From assembly GCA_002371615.1 (NCBI GenBank), contig DFGA01000054.1, positions 45,050 through 88,109 on the forward strand: a stretch of 43,060 bases of DNA, written 5' to 3'. Position 1 is the stretch's first letter; the number at the start of each line of letters is the position of its first letter. Origin of the DNA: Lachnospiraceae bacterium UBA3762. GTDB taxonomy: Bacteria > Bacillota > Clostridia > Lachnospirales > Lachnospiraceae. Made by a program: the position numbers and the translations under genes. The notes beneath the pieces were generated by a model, which worked only from the letters and a program-made list of their open reading frames with translations, was not told the DNA's origin and searched no databases. Below are positions 17,588-24,913 of the stretch, piece by piece.

Positions 17588-17730
17588 CCCCCTATCTGCA
17601 TATTTCAAGGTGTGTCGCCCCCCCTATCTACATTTTTCAAGGTGTGTCGCCCATTTGGATTCGGCTTCGCCGAATTGGGGCTCCACGTGTAGACAGGGTC
17701 CCACCGTTTCACGGTTCCCCCTATCTACAT
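17588..17730. repeat. Compound repeat: two tandem 33-bp units, a third partial copy and nested palindromes
   Basis: Unit 1 (17588-17620) and unit 2 (17620-17652) are 33-bp direct copies differing at 2 positions (core CAAGGTGTGTCGCCC). A 14-bp partial copy (CCCCCTATCTACAT, 17717-17730) overlaps the dacA stop codon. An inverted copy at 17688-17698 (TGTAGACAGGG) pairs with CCCTATCTACA at 17719-17729. Inside that stem is ACCGT-TTC-ACGGT (17703-17715), and beside it ATTCGGC-TTC-GCCGAAT (17659-17675). This fills the whole dacA-pepT gap. Confidence 0.8.
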
Positions 17731-19449
17731 CTTCCATCTATCCGGGTGATCAAGCGGAAGAAGTTCGATACCGTATCCTTCCATCTGCGGAAAATCCTTT
17801 ATCATTTGTTCTTCATCATAGTGTTCATCTTCAAAGTCTTCTTCATCATAGTACTCCTCCGGTACCTGTCCGGAAGCATCTGCGCTTCTCTTTTGAAGTT
17901 CTTTATAGATGGGCTGGGTATACATATCCCTTGGGTTTAAATGCTCGCCCGGATTTCTTCTACGTTTGTTTTCGCTTCTTTTTCTGTAATTATATCTCTT
18001 ATTTTCACTTCTCTTTTTATACCGTTTTCTTTTTTTCATTTTTGCTCTTTGCGCACTTTTAATGAATCTCATAAACAGTGCTATAAACAAAATGATAAAG
18101 AAAAGTATTCCGACTATCATGAATAATTTCTTAACAACGTCGGACACAGTGACAAATACTGTTTTGTGATTCGGAACATATGTCACGGGCTGTTCCTCTG
18201 TCCCGTCGGTTATTATATTGGCAAATTCAAACAGTTTTCTGTCATTTGTAGCATAATCAAGAGTAGTTCCTCCCACTCTGTTGTCTCCGATATAGTAATC
18301 AAGTCTGGCAACAGCACCATCGATTCCGGTATCATAATTTACCGTTACCGTCGGTTCCTCAAAATCCATACCTTTCGGTATAACTATACTTCCCGCCTTG
18401 TTAAGCGAGAGTATATCCTTTGAGCTTCCCATTATATCAAGCTTTGTATTAAAAAAATTGGAACTTCTGATATTGTATCTTGTTTCGTTTTCAGCGACAT
18501 TTACCTTTTGAAAGCTTGCAAACCCATAATCCAAAAGGTCTTTTGTGTCCGTAAACTGATACGGACTTTCATCTTTCATAACAACGCATATAAGCTTCAT
18601 TCCGTCACGCTGGGCACAAGTTACCAGGGTTTGTCTTGCGTCGGTCGTAAAACCTGTCTTTCCCCCGACTATCCCGTCGTAAGCATATTTTCCCCCCTGT
18701 ATCATTTTATGGTGATTTTCCTGAGGGCGTTCTTCATCGGTTTTGTTTGTTGAAGGGATAACGTACCTGGCCGTACCGGAAATCATACACAATGTTTCAT
18801 TTGAAAAGAACTCTCGCGCTATGGTCGCAAGGTCAAGTGCACTGACATAGTGGTCAGGATCCGGAAGACCGCTGGCATTCACGAAATGCGTGTTTGTACA
18901 TCCGAGTTCTTTTGCTTTTTCATTCATCATTCCGACAAATGATTCAAGATCTCCTCCTACATGCTCTGCAAGTCCGTAAGCAACTTCATTTGCCGAACCG
19001 AGAAGCAGACCGTACAGACACTGTTCAACCGTCAGTTGTTCTCCCTTCATGATACCTATTCGTGAAGAACCCCATTCGGTATTATCAATTGCTTCATCCG
19101 AGAAAGTAACAACTTCGTCCATCTGACAGTTCTCAACAACAAGCAGCGCTGTCATCAGTTTTGTTGTACTGGCAGGATATAGAGGCTCGTTAATATTTTT
19201 GGCATAAAGTACCGCCCCTGTATCAACCTCCATCAGTATTGCCGATTCGGAGCCATTTTCAGGTCCTTTGGGCCAGCCGCCAATGGTATTGGTATCTATA
19301 GGCAGTGATTTTCTTGCTTCCCATTGTGTAACATATTCCTCACTCGGAACCGTATCAACGCCATAAACTTCTAACACCGGCAATGTAACTGCGGTTGTAA
19401 ATACAAGAAATATTGCGATTAATTTGTATATGAATCTGTTTTTATGCAT
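17725..19449 (-). CDS. dacA: D-alanyl-D-alanine carboxypeptidase (S11, DacA-like) with membrane anchor and basic tail
   Basis: 574 residues. After a signal peptide (about 1-30) comes a penicillin-binding-type serine peptidase domain: SxxK nucleophile Ser94/Lys97 (STTK), SAN at 152-154 and KTG at 264-266. It trims the terminal D-Ala from peptidoglycan stem peptides. Unlike PBP5, which ends in an amphipathic helix, this protein has a clear transmembrane helix (about 447-468). A tail of ~105 residues follows that is first very basic, with KRSENKR present twice, then acidic. I chose ATG 19449, which opens on the signal peptide; the frame extends to ATG 19518. Confidence 0.93.
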   Translation of the reverse strand: MHKNRFIYKLIAIFLVFTTAVTLPVLEVYGVDTVPSEEYVTQWEARKSLPIDTNTIGGWPKGPENGSESAILMEVDTGAVLYAKNINEPLYPASTTKLMTALLVVENCQMDEVVTFSDEAIDNTEWGSSRIGIMKGEQLTVEQCLYGLLLGSANEVAYGLAEHVGGDLESFVGMMNEKAKELGCTNTHFVNASGLPDPDHYVSALDLATIAREFFSNETLCMISGTARYVIPSTNKTDEERPQENHHKMIQGGKYAYDGIVGGKTGFTTDARQTLVTCAQRDGMKLICVVMKDESPYQFTDTKDLLDYGFASFQKVNVAENETRYNIRSSNFFNTKLDIMGSSKDILSLNKAGSIVIPKGMDFEEPTVTVNYDTGIDGAVARLDYYIGDNRVGGTTLDYATNDRKLFEFANIITDGTEEQPVTYVPNHKTVFVTVSDVVKKLFMIVGILFFIILFIALFMRFIKSAQRAKMKKRKRYKKRSENKRYNYRKRSENKRRRNPGEHLNPRDMYTQPIYKELQKRSADASGQVPEEYYDEEDFEDEHYDEEQMIKDFPQMEGYGIELLPLDHPDRWKM

Positions 19450-19578
19450 ACAGAGTAATTTTACCACAATCAATATATGACTGCGAGAAAATATCTGTGT
19501 CAGATAAATGCCTAACAAATTTTAAACTATATGTATTCCAACAAAATGAACATCTATTTTATCGAGATCATTTCAATT

Positions 19579-19605
19579 AAAAAGCAGATCGAACCTCCAG
19601 GTTCG
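19579..19605 (-). terminator. Second hairpin with T-tract downstream of tRNA-Arg
   Basis: On the minus strand, CGAACCT (19599-19605) and AGGTTCG (19590-19596) form a perfect 7-bp stem with a 2-nt loop. It is followed six bases later by TTTTT (19579-19583). The stem resembles a tRNA T-arm, so it may be a remnant of a tRNA 3' end as well as a weak backup terminator. Confidence 0.4.
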
Positions 19606-19620
19606 CATTATCCGCTTCGT

Positions 19621-19653
19621 AAATGCAAAACACCCGGGATATCCCGGGTGTTT
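19621..19653 (-). terminator. Intrinsic terminator of tRNA-Arg
   Basis: A 26-bp perfect palindrome (19628-19653; core CACCCGGGATATCCCGGGTG) begins 9 nt after the tRNA 3' end and runs into a T-rich tract (TTTTGCATTT on the minus strand). This is a textbook Rho-independent terminator. Confidence 0.9.
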
Positions 19654-19662
19654 GAAATTTAA

Positions 19663-19736
19663 CGTCCGCGAGAGGATTCGAACCTCCGACCCCTCGCTTA
19701 GGAGGCGAGTGCTCTATCCAGCTGAGCTACGTGGAC
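19663..19736 (-). tRNA. tRNA-Arg, anticodon CCU
   Basis: The cloverleaf is complete on the minus strand. The D arm is GCTC/GAGC, and the anticodon stem CTCGC/GCGAG encloses the 7-base loop CTCCTAA, so the anticodon is CCT (reads AGG). The variable loop is GGGTC and the T arm GGAGG-TTCGAAT-CCTCT. The acceptor stem GTCCACG/CGCGGAC has one A-C mismatch at position 5-68. The CCA end is not encoded. Confidence 0.96.
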
Positions 19737-19755
19737 AACTATAAACAACTTATAT

Positions 19756-19784
19756 AATATATCAAATAAACCCTGATTTTACAA
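19756..19784 (-). promoter_or_regulatory. Promoter of tRNA-Arg
   Basis: On the minus strand, -35 TTGTAA (19779-19784) and -10 TATATT (19756-19761) are 17 nt apart, about 20 nt upstream of the tRNA. The -35 box overlaps the stop codon of the DUF3881-type gene. Confidence 0.65.
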
Positions 19785-20654
19785 CCTTATCTCACCCTGA
19801 AGCCAAATATTTCCACGAAATCTTCTGCCTATCTGGGGTTCTCCCAAAAGGTCTTTTTCATTTATACATACTGTAAGCGGAAGTCCGTTACAGTTAAGAA
19901 CAAATGAGTAAACCCGCTCTGAAGAAAGAGAATTAGTTTCAAGCCTGTAATCAACTATCTCGCCCAGTATTGAATAATGATCACACTCCACACCGTTTGG
20001 CATAAAATAAGTATCAACCAAAGAGAATACATCCTCTTTTGTTATTCTTTTTGAAACCGCACTGTATGTATCAATATCTTCAAGAGTCAGCTGTTCGATA
20101 GCCTCTTCATCACCGTTTTTGGCAGCTATGATCCTTTTGTTTCTGTCAGCTGATGCCTTTTGAAGGAGCTCTCTTTGTTTTGGATCTTTCTTGATCGGAA
20201 GCATAACCGTCCCCCCGAGCGACAGACCGGACAGGTATGTTGAGGCTTTGATGCGATCATACTCGTCTTCTCTTGCCTGTTTCATAATGCTCATTCCGTT
20301 TTGAACATAATAAATAAGGGTTGTCCCGAGACGATAATCTTCGCATATTGCAGCAAACGACTCTTTATCAGAATGCCTCTCAACGCTTAATTCTTCCGTT
20401 GTTGATACTTCATCTCCCTGAGCAAAAGGATAATAAAAATCAAGTGTTAAATTATCGGTATCATCATATTCACCCCTGAGAGTGATGCCGCATGTAGGAC
20501 AGTAGTATTTGGTATATTCTACCAATATACTATCCCTTCCCGTCTCAATAAATTCTTTTCTGTTAGGATTGATGATCACATCATTGAGAAGGTTTCTTAT
20601 CTGTTTTTTATTTTCAATATTGGAAAATCCAACAGCACGTAAATACTGGTGCAT
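19779..20654 (-). CDS. DUF3881-type protein, function unknown
   Basis: 291 residues, no signal peptide or membrane span. It opens with MHQYLRAVGFSN, which I associate with the DUF3881 family of Lachnospiraceae, and has one CPTCG motif at about 52-56 that could be half of a zinc site. The middle (about 165-205) is a charged helical stretch. The start codon shares one base with the stop of the HD-GYP gene (TAATG), so the two proteins are made together, but no biochemical role is known to me. Family assignment rests on memory of the N-terminal motif. Confidence 0.7.
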   Translation of the reverse strand: MHQYLRAVGFSNIENKKQIRNLLNDVIINPNRKEFIETGRDSILVEYTKYYCPTCGITLRGEYDDTDNLTLDFYYPFAQGDEVSTTEELSVERHSDKESFAAICEDYRLGTTLIYYVQNGMSIMKQAREDEYDRIKASTYLSGLSLGGTVMLPIKKDPKQRELLQKASADRNKRIIAAKNGDEEAIEQLTLEDIDTYSAVSKRITKEDVFSLVDTYFMPNGVECDHYSILGEIVDYRLETNSLSSERVYSFVLNCNGLPLTVCINEKDLLGEPQIGRRFRGNIWLQGEIRL

Positions 20655-21712
20655 TAGCTCTCCTTAACATATTCGATTGATATATCATCATTTTCAAGAA
20701 GATCTATCAATTTTTCTTCTTTGTATTCCATTCCGTTCCGGTCTTTTATCAGTCTGATCTTGGGTCTGTCGGTAAAATGCTCGTTTTGCTCTATTACAAC
20801 CGCTTCATCACCCGAATTTGTAATAACGGTCGTTCCAACAGGATATGTTGCAATAAACTCAAGAAAATAGTCAACTATTCTTCCCTCAAACAGAATATCC
20901 CTTCCGTTTCTAATATATTCAAGTGCCTGACGGACGTTTCCCCTTTTTACACCTATACCGCACAGAATATCATCAAAGGCATCCGCTATGGCAACTATTC
21001 TGACACTTATAGGCATAACTATCTGTTTAAACGGATATCCGCTGCGGTCAAGTCTTTCATGATGGTACAGAATTATCTTTTTGGACTCATTGCTCATCCA
21101 GGTTTCTTTTTCTACAGAAGAAAAACCATATAATGTATGTTTTCTGAATTCAAACAATGATTCCGGATCAAATTCCTCATTAACATCCACATCCTGATAA
21201 GGAACTGAAAGATAACGCAGCCCCATATCATGAAGCAGACTTCCCACTCCGATATCATATACTTCCCATCTTGAAAGATTCATTTTGAGTCCGGTAAGTA
21301 TAGATAAAGACGCTACCATAATACTGTGATCATAGAGGTCCCCGTTTCTCTCACGAATATCATAAACTCTGTCTACGATCTCTTCCCTGGAGAACATATC
21401 ATCAACAATTTCATTTGCGGCTTCGGCTATCTCTTCTATGCCGCTGTCATTGGTTATATACTTCTCCATGACATTTTGCATTTTCCTGGAGCAGTCCGAT
21501 CTGATCTGTTCTTTTATTATCTGCTTTTCTTTCGGGGATAAAGCTGTAGGCTCAAAGATAACTACTTCTTTGATGTCCGAAGAAACAAGAGTCTCTATAT
21601 GTTTCATATACAGACAGGTTCCTTCATAGTATAAAGTTTGATTATCCGAGAGTTTAACCGGTTTTGCCAGATATTCTCCGCCTGTAAGTTCGTTAACGGA
21701 AACTGTTTTCAT
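20654..21712 (-). CDS. HD-GYP domain protein, probable cyclic-di-GMP phosphodiesterase
   Basis: 352 residues. An N-terminal ~115-residue region precedes the HD-GYP domain. Metal ligands expected for the family are present: His129 (YDHS), His161-Asp162 (LLHDMG), His192 (KHTLYGF), His217-His218-Glu219 (HHERLDRSGYP), Asp244 (IADAFD). The GYP triplet is at 225-227; the usual Gly two positions earlier is Arg-Ser here. It lacks a membrane helix and a receiver domain, so the N-terminus is probably the sensor. The C-terminal segment (YPVGTTVITNSGDEAVV) is the normal HD-GYP tail. It lies between a DUF4446 gene (32 nt) and a coupled DUF3881-type gene. Confidence 0.9.
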   Translation of the reverse strand: MKTVSVNELTGGEYLAKPVKLSDNQTLYYEGTCLYMKHIETLVSSDIKEVVIFEPTALSPKEKQIIKEQIRSDCSRKMQNVMEKYITNDSGIEEIAEAANEIVDDMFSREEIVDRVYDIRERNGDLYDHSIMVASLSILTGLKMNLSRWEVYDIGVGSLLHDMGLRYLSVPYQDVDVNEEFDPESLFEFRKHTLYGFSSVEKETWMSNESKKIILYHHERLDRSGYPFKQIVMPISVRIVAIADAFDDILCGIGVKRGNVRQALEYIRNGRDILFEGRIVDYFLEFIATYPVGTTVITNSGDEAVVIEQNEHFTDRPKIRLIKDRNGMEYKEEKLIDLLENDDISIEYVKES

Positions 21713-21744
21713 TAATCTACTACCTGATTCTTTATAATTTTACT

Positions 21745-22266
21745 CTAATCATATACATACGGTTCTGCGGAGAGTGCCAGTGTTAGTGCCTTCTTCTCTT
21801 CATCTCCAAGAGAAATAGCACATTCCCCGTTTACTATTTCTTTTGTATATACATAGCATCCTTCGCTTGAATGAATGGAATTAATGATAAATCCCGTTGC
21901 ACTGTCATTTAAAAGGGCAATGGAGAATGAGAGTTTTCCTCCCATTTCTTTAAAAGCATCATACTTGACTATTCCAACTCTTTGGTAACATTCGCTCAGA
22001 TTTTCAATAATTTTCTTTATATCTTTCCTGTTCTTTTCGGTAGATGACTTAAGCGTAGAAATGTCATTAAACAATGCTCCGATCTCTTCTTCCAGACTCT
22101 CTGCCTTCTTCCCTTTCATAAACATCTGATAACTGACATTTAGCTGATTATATCTTATCAACAGGAAAATCAATAAGACTAACAATATTATCGTTAATAC
22201 AAACAGAATTATAATTAAAACTCCGGGATCGGATATTCCAAAACTGTCCAGTATTGTGCTATTCAT
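21745..22266 (-). CDS. DUF4446 family membrane protein
   Basis: 173 residues. One N-terminal transmembrane helix (about 15-38) precedes a coiled-coil stretch (about 48-90) and a compact cytoplasmic domain with the conserved RVGIVKYDAFKEMGGKLSFSIALLND segment (about 95-120). DUF4446 is repeatedly found next to parB in Clostridia; its function is unknown. Inference: a membrane-tethered partner of the segregation machinery, though there is no direct evidence. GAGAGGA lies just upstream of ATG 22266. Confidence 0.85.
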   Translation of the reverse strand: MNSTILDSFGISDPGVLIIILFVLTIILLVLLIFLLIRYNQLNVSYQMFMKGKKAESLEEEIGALFNDISTLKSSTEKNRKDIKKIIENLSECYQRVGIVKYDAFKEMGGKLSFSIALLNDSATGFIINSIHSSEGCYVYTKEIVNGECAISLGDEEKKALTLALSAEPYVYD

Positions 22267-22301
22267 TCATATTCCTCTCTGTATCAAATACTCTCTTTTG
22301 T

Positions 22302-23180
22302 TTATCCAAGCAAAAGATCCATTATTTTTTGAAGGTCATCCTGATTATAAAAATCTATCTCTATTTTACCCATCTTGTCACCTTTTGCAACTATTGTGAC
22401 TTTTGTTCCGATGTTTGCTTTCAGTTTCTCTTCTATATCATGGTATAATGCTTCCTGTTTTTCATTTTTCTTTTTTTCGATCTTTGGTTTATTCTTTGCC
22501 TTTACTATTTTTTCAATATCCCTGACTGAAAGCTTTTCATCCATTACACGCTGCGCTAAATCATATTGCTCTTCCGGATTATCAATTGCAAGAAGAGCAC
22601 GGGCATGTCCGGCGGATATCAGATCTTCTACTACCATATCCTGAACACTTTCTGCTAACTTTAACAGCCTCATGGAATTGGTTATGGCAGTTCTGCTCTT
22701 TGATACTCTTTCCGCAAGTTCATCCTGCTTAAGGTTGTATTCTTCAATGAGACTTTTGTAAGCCATAGCCTCTTCAATAGGATTAAGGTCTGTTCTCTGA
22801 ATATTCTCTATTAATGATATTTCAGCAATCTCTTTTTCGGTATAATCCCTTATAATAACAGGAACTTCTTTGAGACCTGCCATTTTGGCAGCTCTCCATC
22901 TTCTCTCTCCTGCTACGATCTCATAATAGTCTTTCCTGTCAACAACAAGAATAGGGAATAAAACTCCATGAATTTTAATCGAGTCTGATAATTCCTGAAG
23001 AGCATCTTCATCAAATTTTTTTCTGGGCTGATTTCTGTTTGGTTCTACTTTTGTAATTTTAACATACTGATCAGGTTTAGCCGCTTTAACACTATCTGAT
23101 GAAGAGGGTTTGTCACTTACAACAACTCCTTTTGGAATAAGTGTATCAAGTCCTTTTCCAAGTCCTTTTTTAACTGCCAT
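22302..23180 (-). CDS. parB: Chromosome-partitioning protein ParB (Spo0J)
   Basis: 292 residues. It binds parS and spreads as a CTP-gated clamp. The N-terminal basic patch (KKGLGKGLDTLIP) is the usual ParA-stimulating segment. The CTP-binding motif GERRWRAAK (about 90-98) and ENIQRTDLNPIEEAMAY (about 117-133) are intact, followed by a helix-turn-helix (LAERVSKSRTAITNSMRLLKL) and a C-terminal dimerisation domain. Its parS targets are 1 kb away at 24125-24187. It follows parA by 20 nt. Confidence 0.97.
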   Translation of the reverse strand: MAVKKGLGKGLDTLIPKGVVVSDKPSSSDSVKAAKPDQYVKITKVEPNRNQPRKKFDEDALQELSDSIKIHGVLFPILVVDRKDYYEIVAGERRWRAAKMAGLKEVPVIIRDYTEKEIAEISLIENIQRTDLNPIEEAMAYKSLIEEYNLKQDELAERVSKSRTAITNSMRLLKLAESVQDMVVEDLISAGHARALLAIDNPEEQYDLAQRVMDEKLSVRDIEKIVKAKNKPKIEKKKNEKQEALYHDIEEKLKANIGTKVTIVAKGDKMGKIEIDFYNQDDLQKIMDLLLG

Positions 23181-23200
23181 TGCTCTCTCCTTCGTATCAA

Positions 23201-23965
23201 TTATTTATTCTTTTTAATTAACTCTTTTGCAAGATTGATATAACTCTTCGCTCCAATAGATCTGGAATCATATTCCGTGATAGGCATGCCATGGCTAGGC
23301 GCTTCAGCTAATCTGATATTTCTCGGAATAACTGTTTCAAAAACATATTGAGCCAAATTCTCTTTAACGTTATTCACTACCTGTTGAGAAAGGTTTGTCC
23401 TGGAATCAAACATAGTAAATACAACACCTTCTATGTTTAATGTCGGATTCAGTCTTTCCCTTACAAGATTGATCGTATATATCAACTGGCTGATTCCTTC
23501 AAGAGCATAATACTCGCATTGAATAGGTACAAGTACAGTTGATGAAGCAACCATAGCGTTAACAGTTAAGGTATTAAGAGATGGTGGACAATCAATCAAA
23601 ATATAATCATATTCATTAATTATCCAGTCTATTTCATCTTTAAGAATAAATTCTTTCTTCTCTTTTCCAATCAGCTCAATATCTGCTCCGGCAAGATTAA
23701 CATTAGATGGAATAATATCCATATTCTTCCTGACGTCTTTGATGATACAGTCCTTTACTGAACAATCACCAAGCATCAGCTCATATACCGTATTTTCTAT
23801 TTCATTTTTATCAATTCCGTAACCGCTTGTTGCATTTCCCTGAGGATCACAGTCAATCAGAAGAACCTTTTTTCCTTGCATCGCAAGCGCCGCTGACAAA
23901 TTAATTGCTGTAGTTGTTTTTCCTACCCCGCCTTTTTGGTTTGCTATGGATATAATCTTTCCCAT
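23201..23965 (-). CDS. parA: Chromosome-partitioning ATPase ParA (Soj)
   Basis: 254 residues, deviant Walker A KGGVGKTT at 11-18, with the usual DCDPQGNAT (Walker A') and ILIDCPPSLNTLTVNA (Walker B). It works with ParB on origin segregation and, as in B. subtilis Soj, may control DnaA. ATG 23965 is preceded by AAAGGTGG at the right distance; the frame extends nine codons further but without a site. It is driven by a good promoter at 24015-24043, directly next to the parS sites. Confidence 0.97.
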   Translation of the reverse strand: MGKIISIANQKGGVGKTTTAINLSAALAMQGKKVLLIDCDPQGNATSGYGIDKNEIENTVYELMLGDCSVKDCIIKDVRKNMDIIPSNVNLAGADIELIGKEKKEFILKDEIDWIINEYDYILIDCPPSLNTLTVNAMVASSTVLVPIQCEYYALEGISQLIYTINLVRERLNPTLNIEGVVFTMFDSRTNLSQQVVNNVKENLAQYVFETVIPRNIRLAEAPSHGMPITEYDSRSIGAKSYINLAKELIKKNK

Positions 23966-24014
23966 CGTTCCACCTTTCTCAATTCTTACCACTTTCTATT
24001 CTATATTGGATTTG

Positions 24015-24043
24015 ATTATCTCACAGACAAATTTCTTTTTCAA
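24015..24043 (-). promoter_or_regulatory. Promoter of parA-parB
   Basis: On the minus strand, -35 TTGAAA (24038-24043) and -10 GATAAT (24015-24020) have a 17-nt spacer, about 50 nt upstream of the parA start. Confidence 0.75.
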
Positions 24044-24124
24044 TTAAGACATTTTATTCTTTTTATTTCGTTTTTTGTATAATTTTATGTTTCACGATAC
24101 TATGTTCTAGATATGGACAATAAT

Positions 24125-24140
24125 TGTTTCACGTGAAACA
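24125..24140. promoter_or_regulatory. parS site 1
   Basis: Perfect 16-bp Firmicute parS palindrome TGTTTCACGTGAAACA. It lies between parA and the coiled-coil protein gene. A degenerate half copy (TGTTTCACGATAC) is at 24088-24100. Confidence 0.97.
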
Positions 24141-24171
24141 TCATCTAGTGGTCGGAGAAAAATGATGAAAA

Positions 24172-24187
24172 TGTTTCACGTGAAACA
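24172..24187. promoter_or_regulatory. parS site 2
   Basis: Second perfect TGTTTCACGTGAAACA, 31 bp after the first and 3 bp beyond the stop codon of the coiled-coil gene. The palindrome extends to 18 bp (24171-24188), with a T-rich stretch next to it on the minus strand, so it could also help terminate transcription. Confidence 0.97.
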
Positions 24188-24190
24188 TAA

Positions 24191-24895
24191 TTATTTTCCG
24201 TAAGCTCTGATAAGTTCTTTAAGATCATCAACAATATTCTTAATTTCCAATTTTGCTCTGATACCATCATTATTTATTATCTTACCGCAAAACTCTACTT
24301 TATGACATACACGTTCAACTTCATCAACAGGAACACCGTTAACATTAGAAGAAGTATTCACCTCATGATCATTATCAACGACATCTTCAAACTTCAGATC
24401 AGAATCATCATTATGATCTTTGAACAGATCCGAAACCGGATTATCTTCGTCATTATCAAATACGCTTTCTTCATTTTCAGTAACCTCATCGAGAAAGGCA
24501 AAAGGATTCTTGCTCATAATGACAGTCGAACTGTCTTCTGAAGACTCTTCTTTCAGATCTCCTCTTAACAGTGCAAGTACTTTTCCGATCATCTCGGTCT
24601 TACCGGAGTAATATTTTAACTGCTTATCAGCATCTCTCTTTTCTCTCTCGAGCTGCTTCTTTTCATCTTCCAAAGCAGCAATTTTTTCGGATGTACCGGT
24701 CGAAACATTTCTTGGAGAAAATACACGAAAATCAACATCTTCATTTCTTCTGAATGTAGAGATCTGTTGATCCAACTCATCAATTCTTATTGCATGATCA
24801 TTTGAAACTTCAGATAATTTTGATTCCTCAGAAGAAAACTCTTGTTCCAGTTTAATCAAAATATCACATGCTTCAATAATATCCTTACTAGTCAT
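24191..24895 (-). CDS. Uncharacterised coiled-coil acidic protein at parS
   Basis: 234 residues; I do not recognise a named family. Residues 1-45 form a helix, and about 68-110 is a strongly predicted coiled coil (KIAALEDEKKQLEREKRDAD). About 115-180 is a very acidic, probably disordered linker rich in Asp/Glu/Asn/Ser. The last ~45 residues are a helical segment (VERVCHKVEFCGKII to DLKELIRAYGK) with two cysteines. No signal peptide or membrane helix. GGAGG is 6 nt before ATG 24895. It sits between rsmG and the parS sites, a place where Bacillus has noc. It has no helix-turn-helix resembling Noc, so a nucleoid-occlusion role should not be assumed. Confidence 0.8.
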   Translation of the reverse strand: MTSKDIIEACDILIKLEQEFSSEESKLSEVSNDHAIRIDELDQQISTFRRNEDVDFRVFSPRNVSTGTSEKIAALEDEKKQLEREKRDADKQLKYYSGKTEMIGKVLALLRGDLKEESSEDSSTVIMSKNPFAFLDEVTENEESVFDNDEDNPVSDLFKDHNDDSDLKFEDVVDNDHEVNTSSNVNGVPVDEVERVCHKVEFCGKIINNDGIRAKLEIKNIVDDLKELIRAYGK

Positions 24896-24913
24896 AGTAA
24901 ACCTCCAAAAAGA

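Noticed and set aside
17588..17652. Possible short CRISPR array from the 33-bp tandem units
   Set aside because: The copies are directly abutting with no spacers, and no cas gene is near.
24088..24100. Third parS site
   Set aside because: Only the left half matches (TGTTTCACGATAC); the right arm of the palindrome is missing.
24191..24895. Calling the coiled-coil gene noc
   Set aside because: Position is suggestive but there is no ParB-like N-terminal domain or helix-turn-helix.
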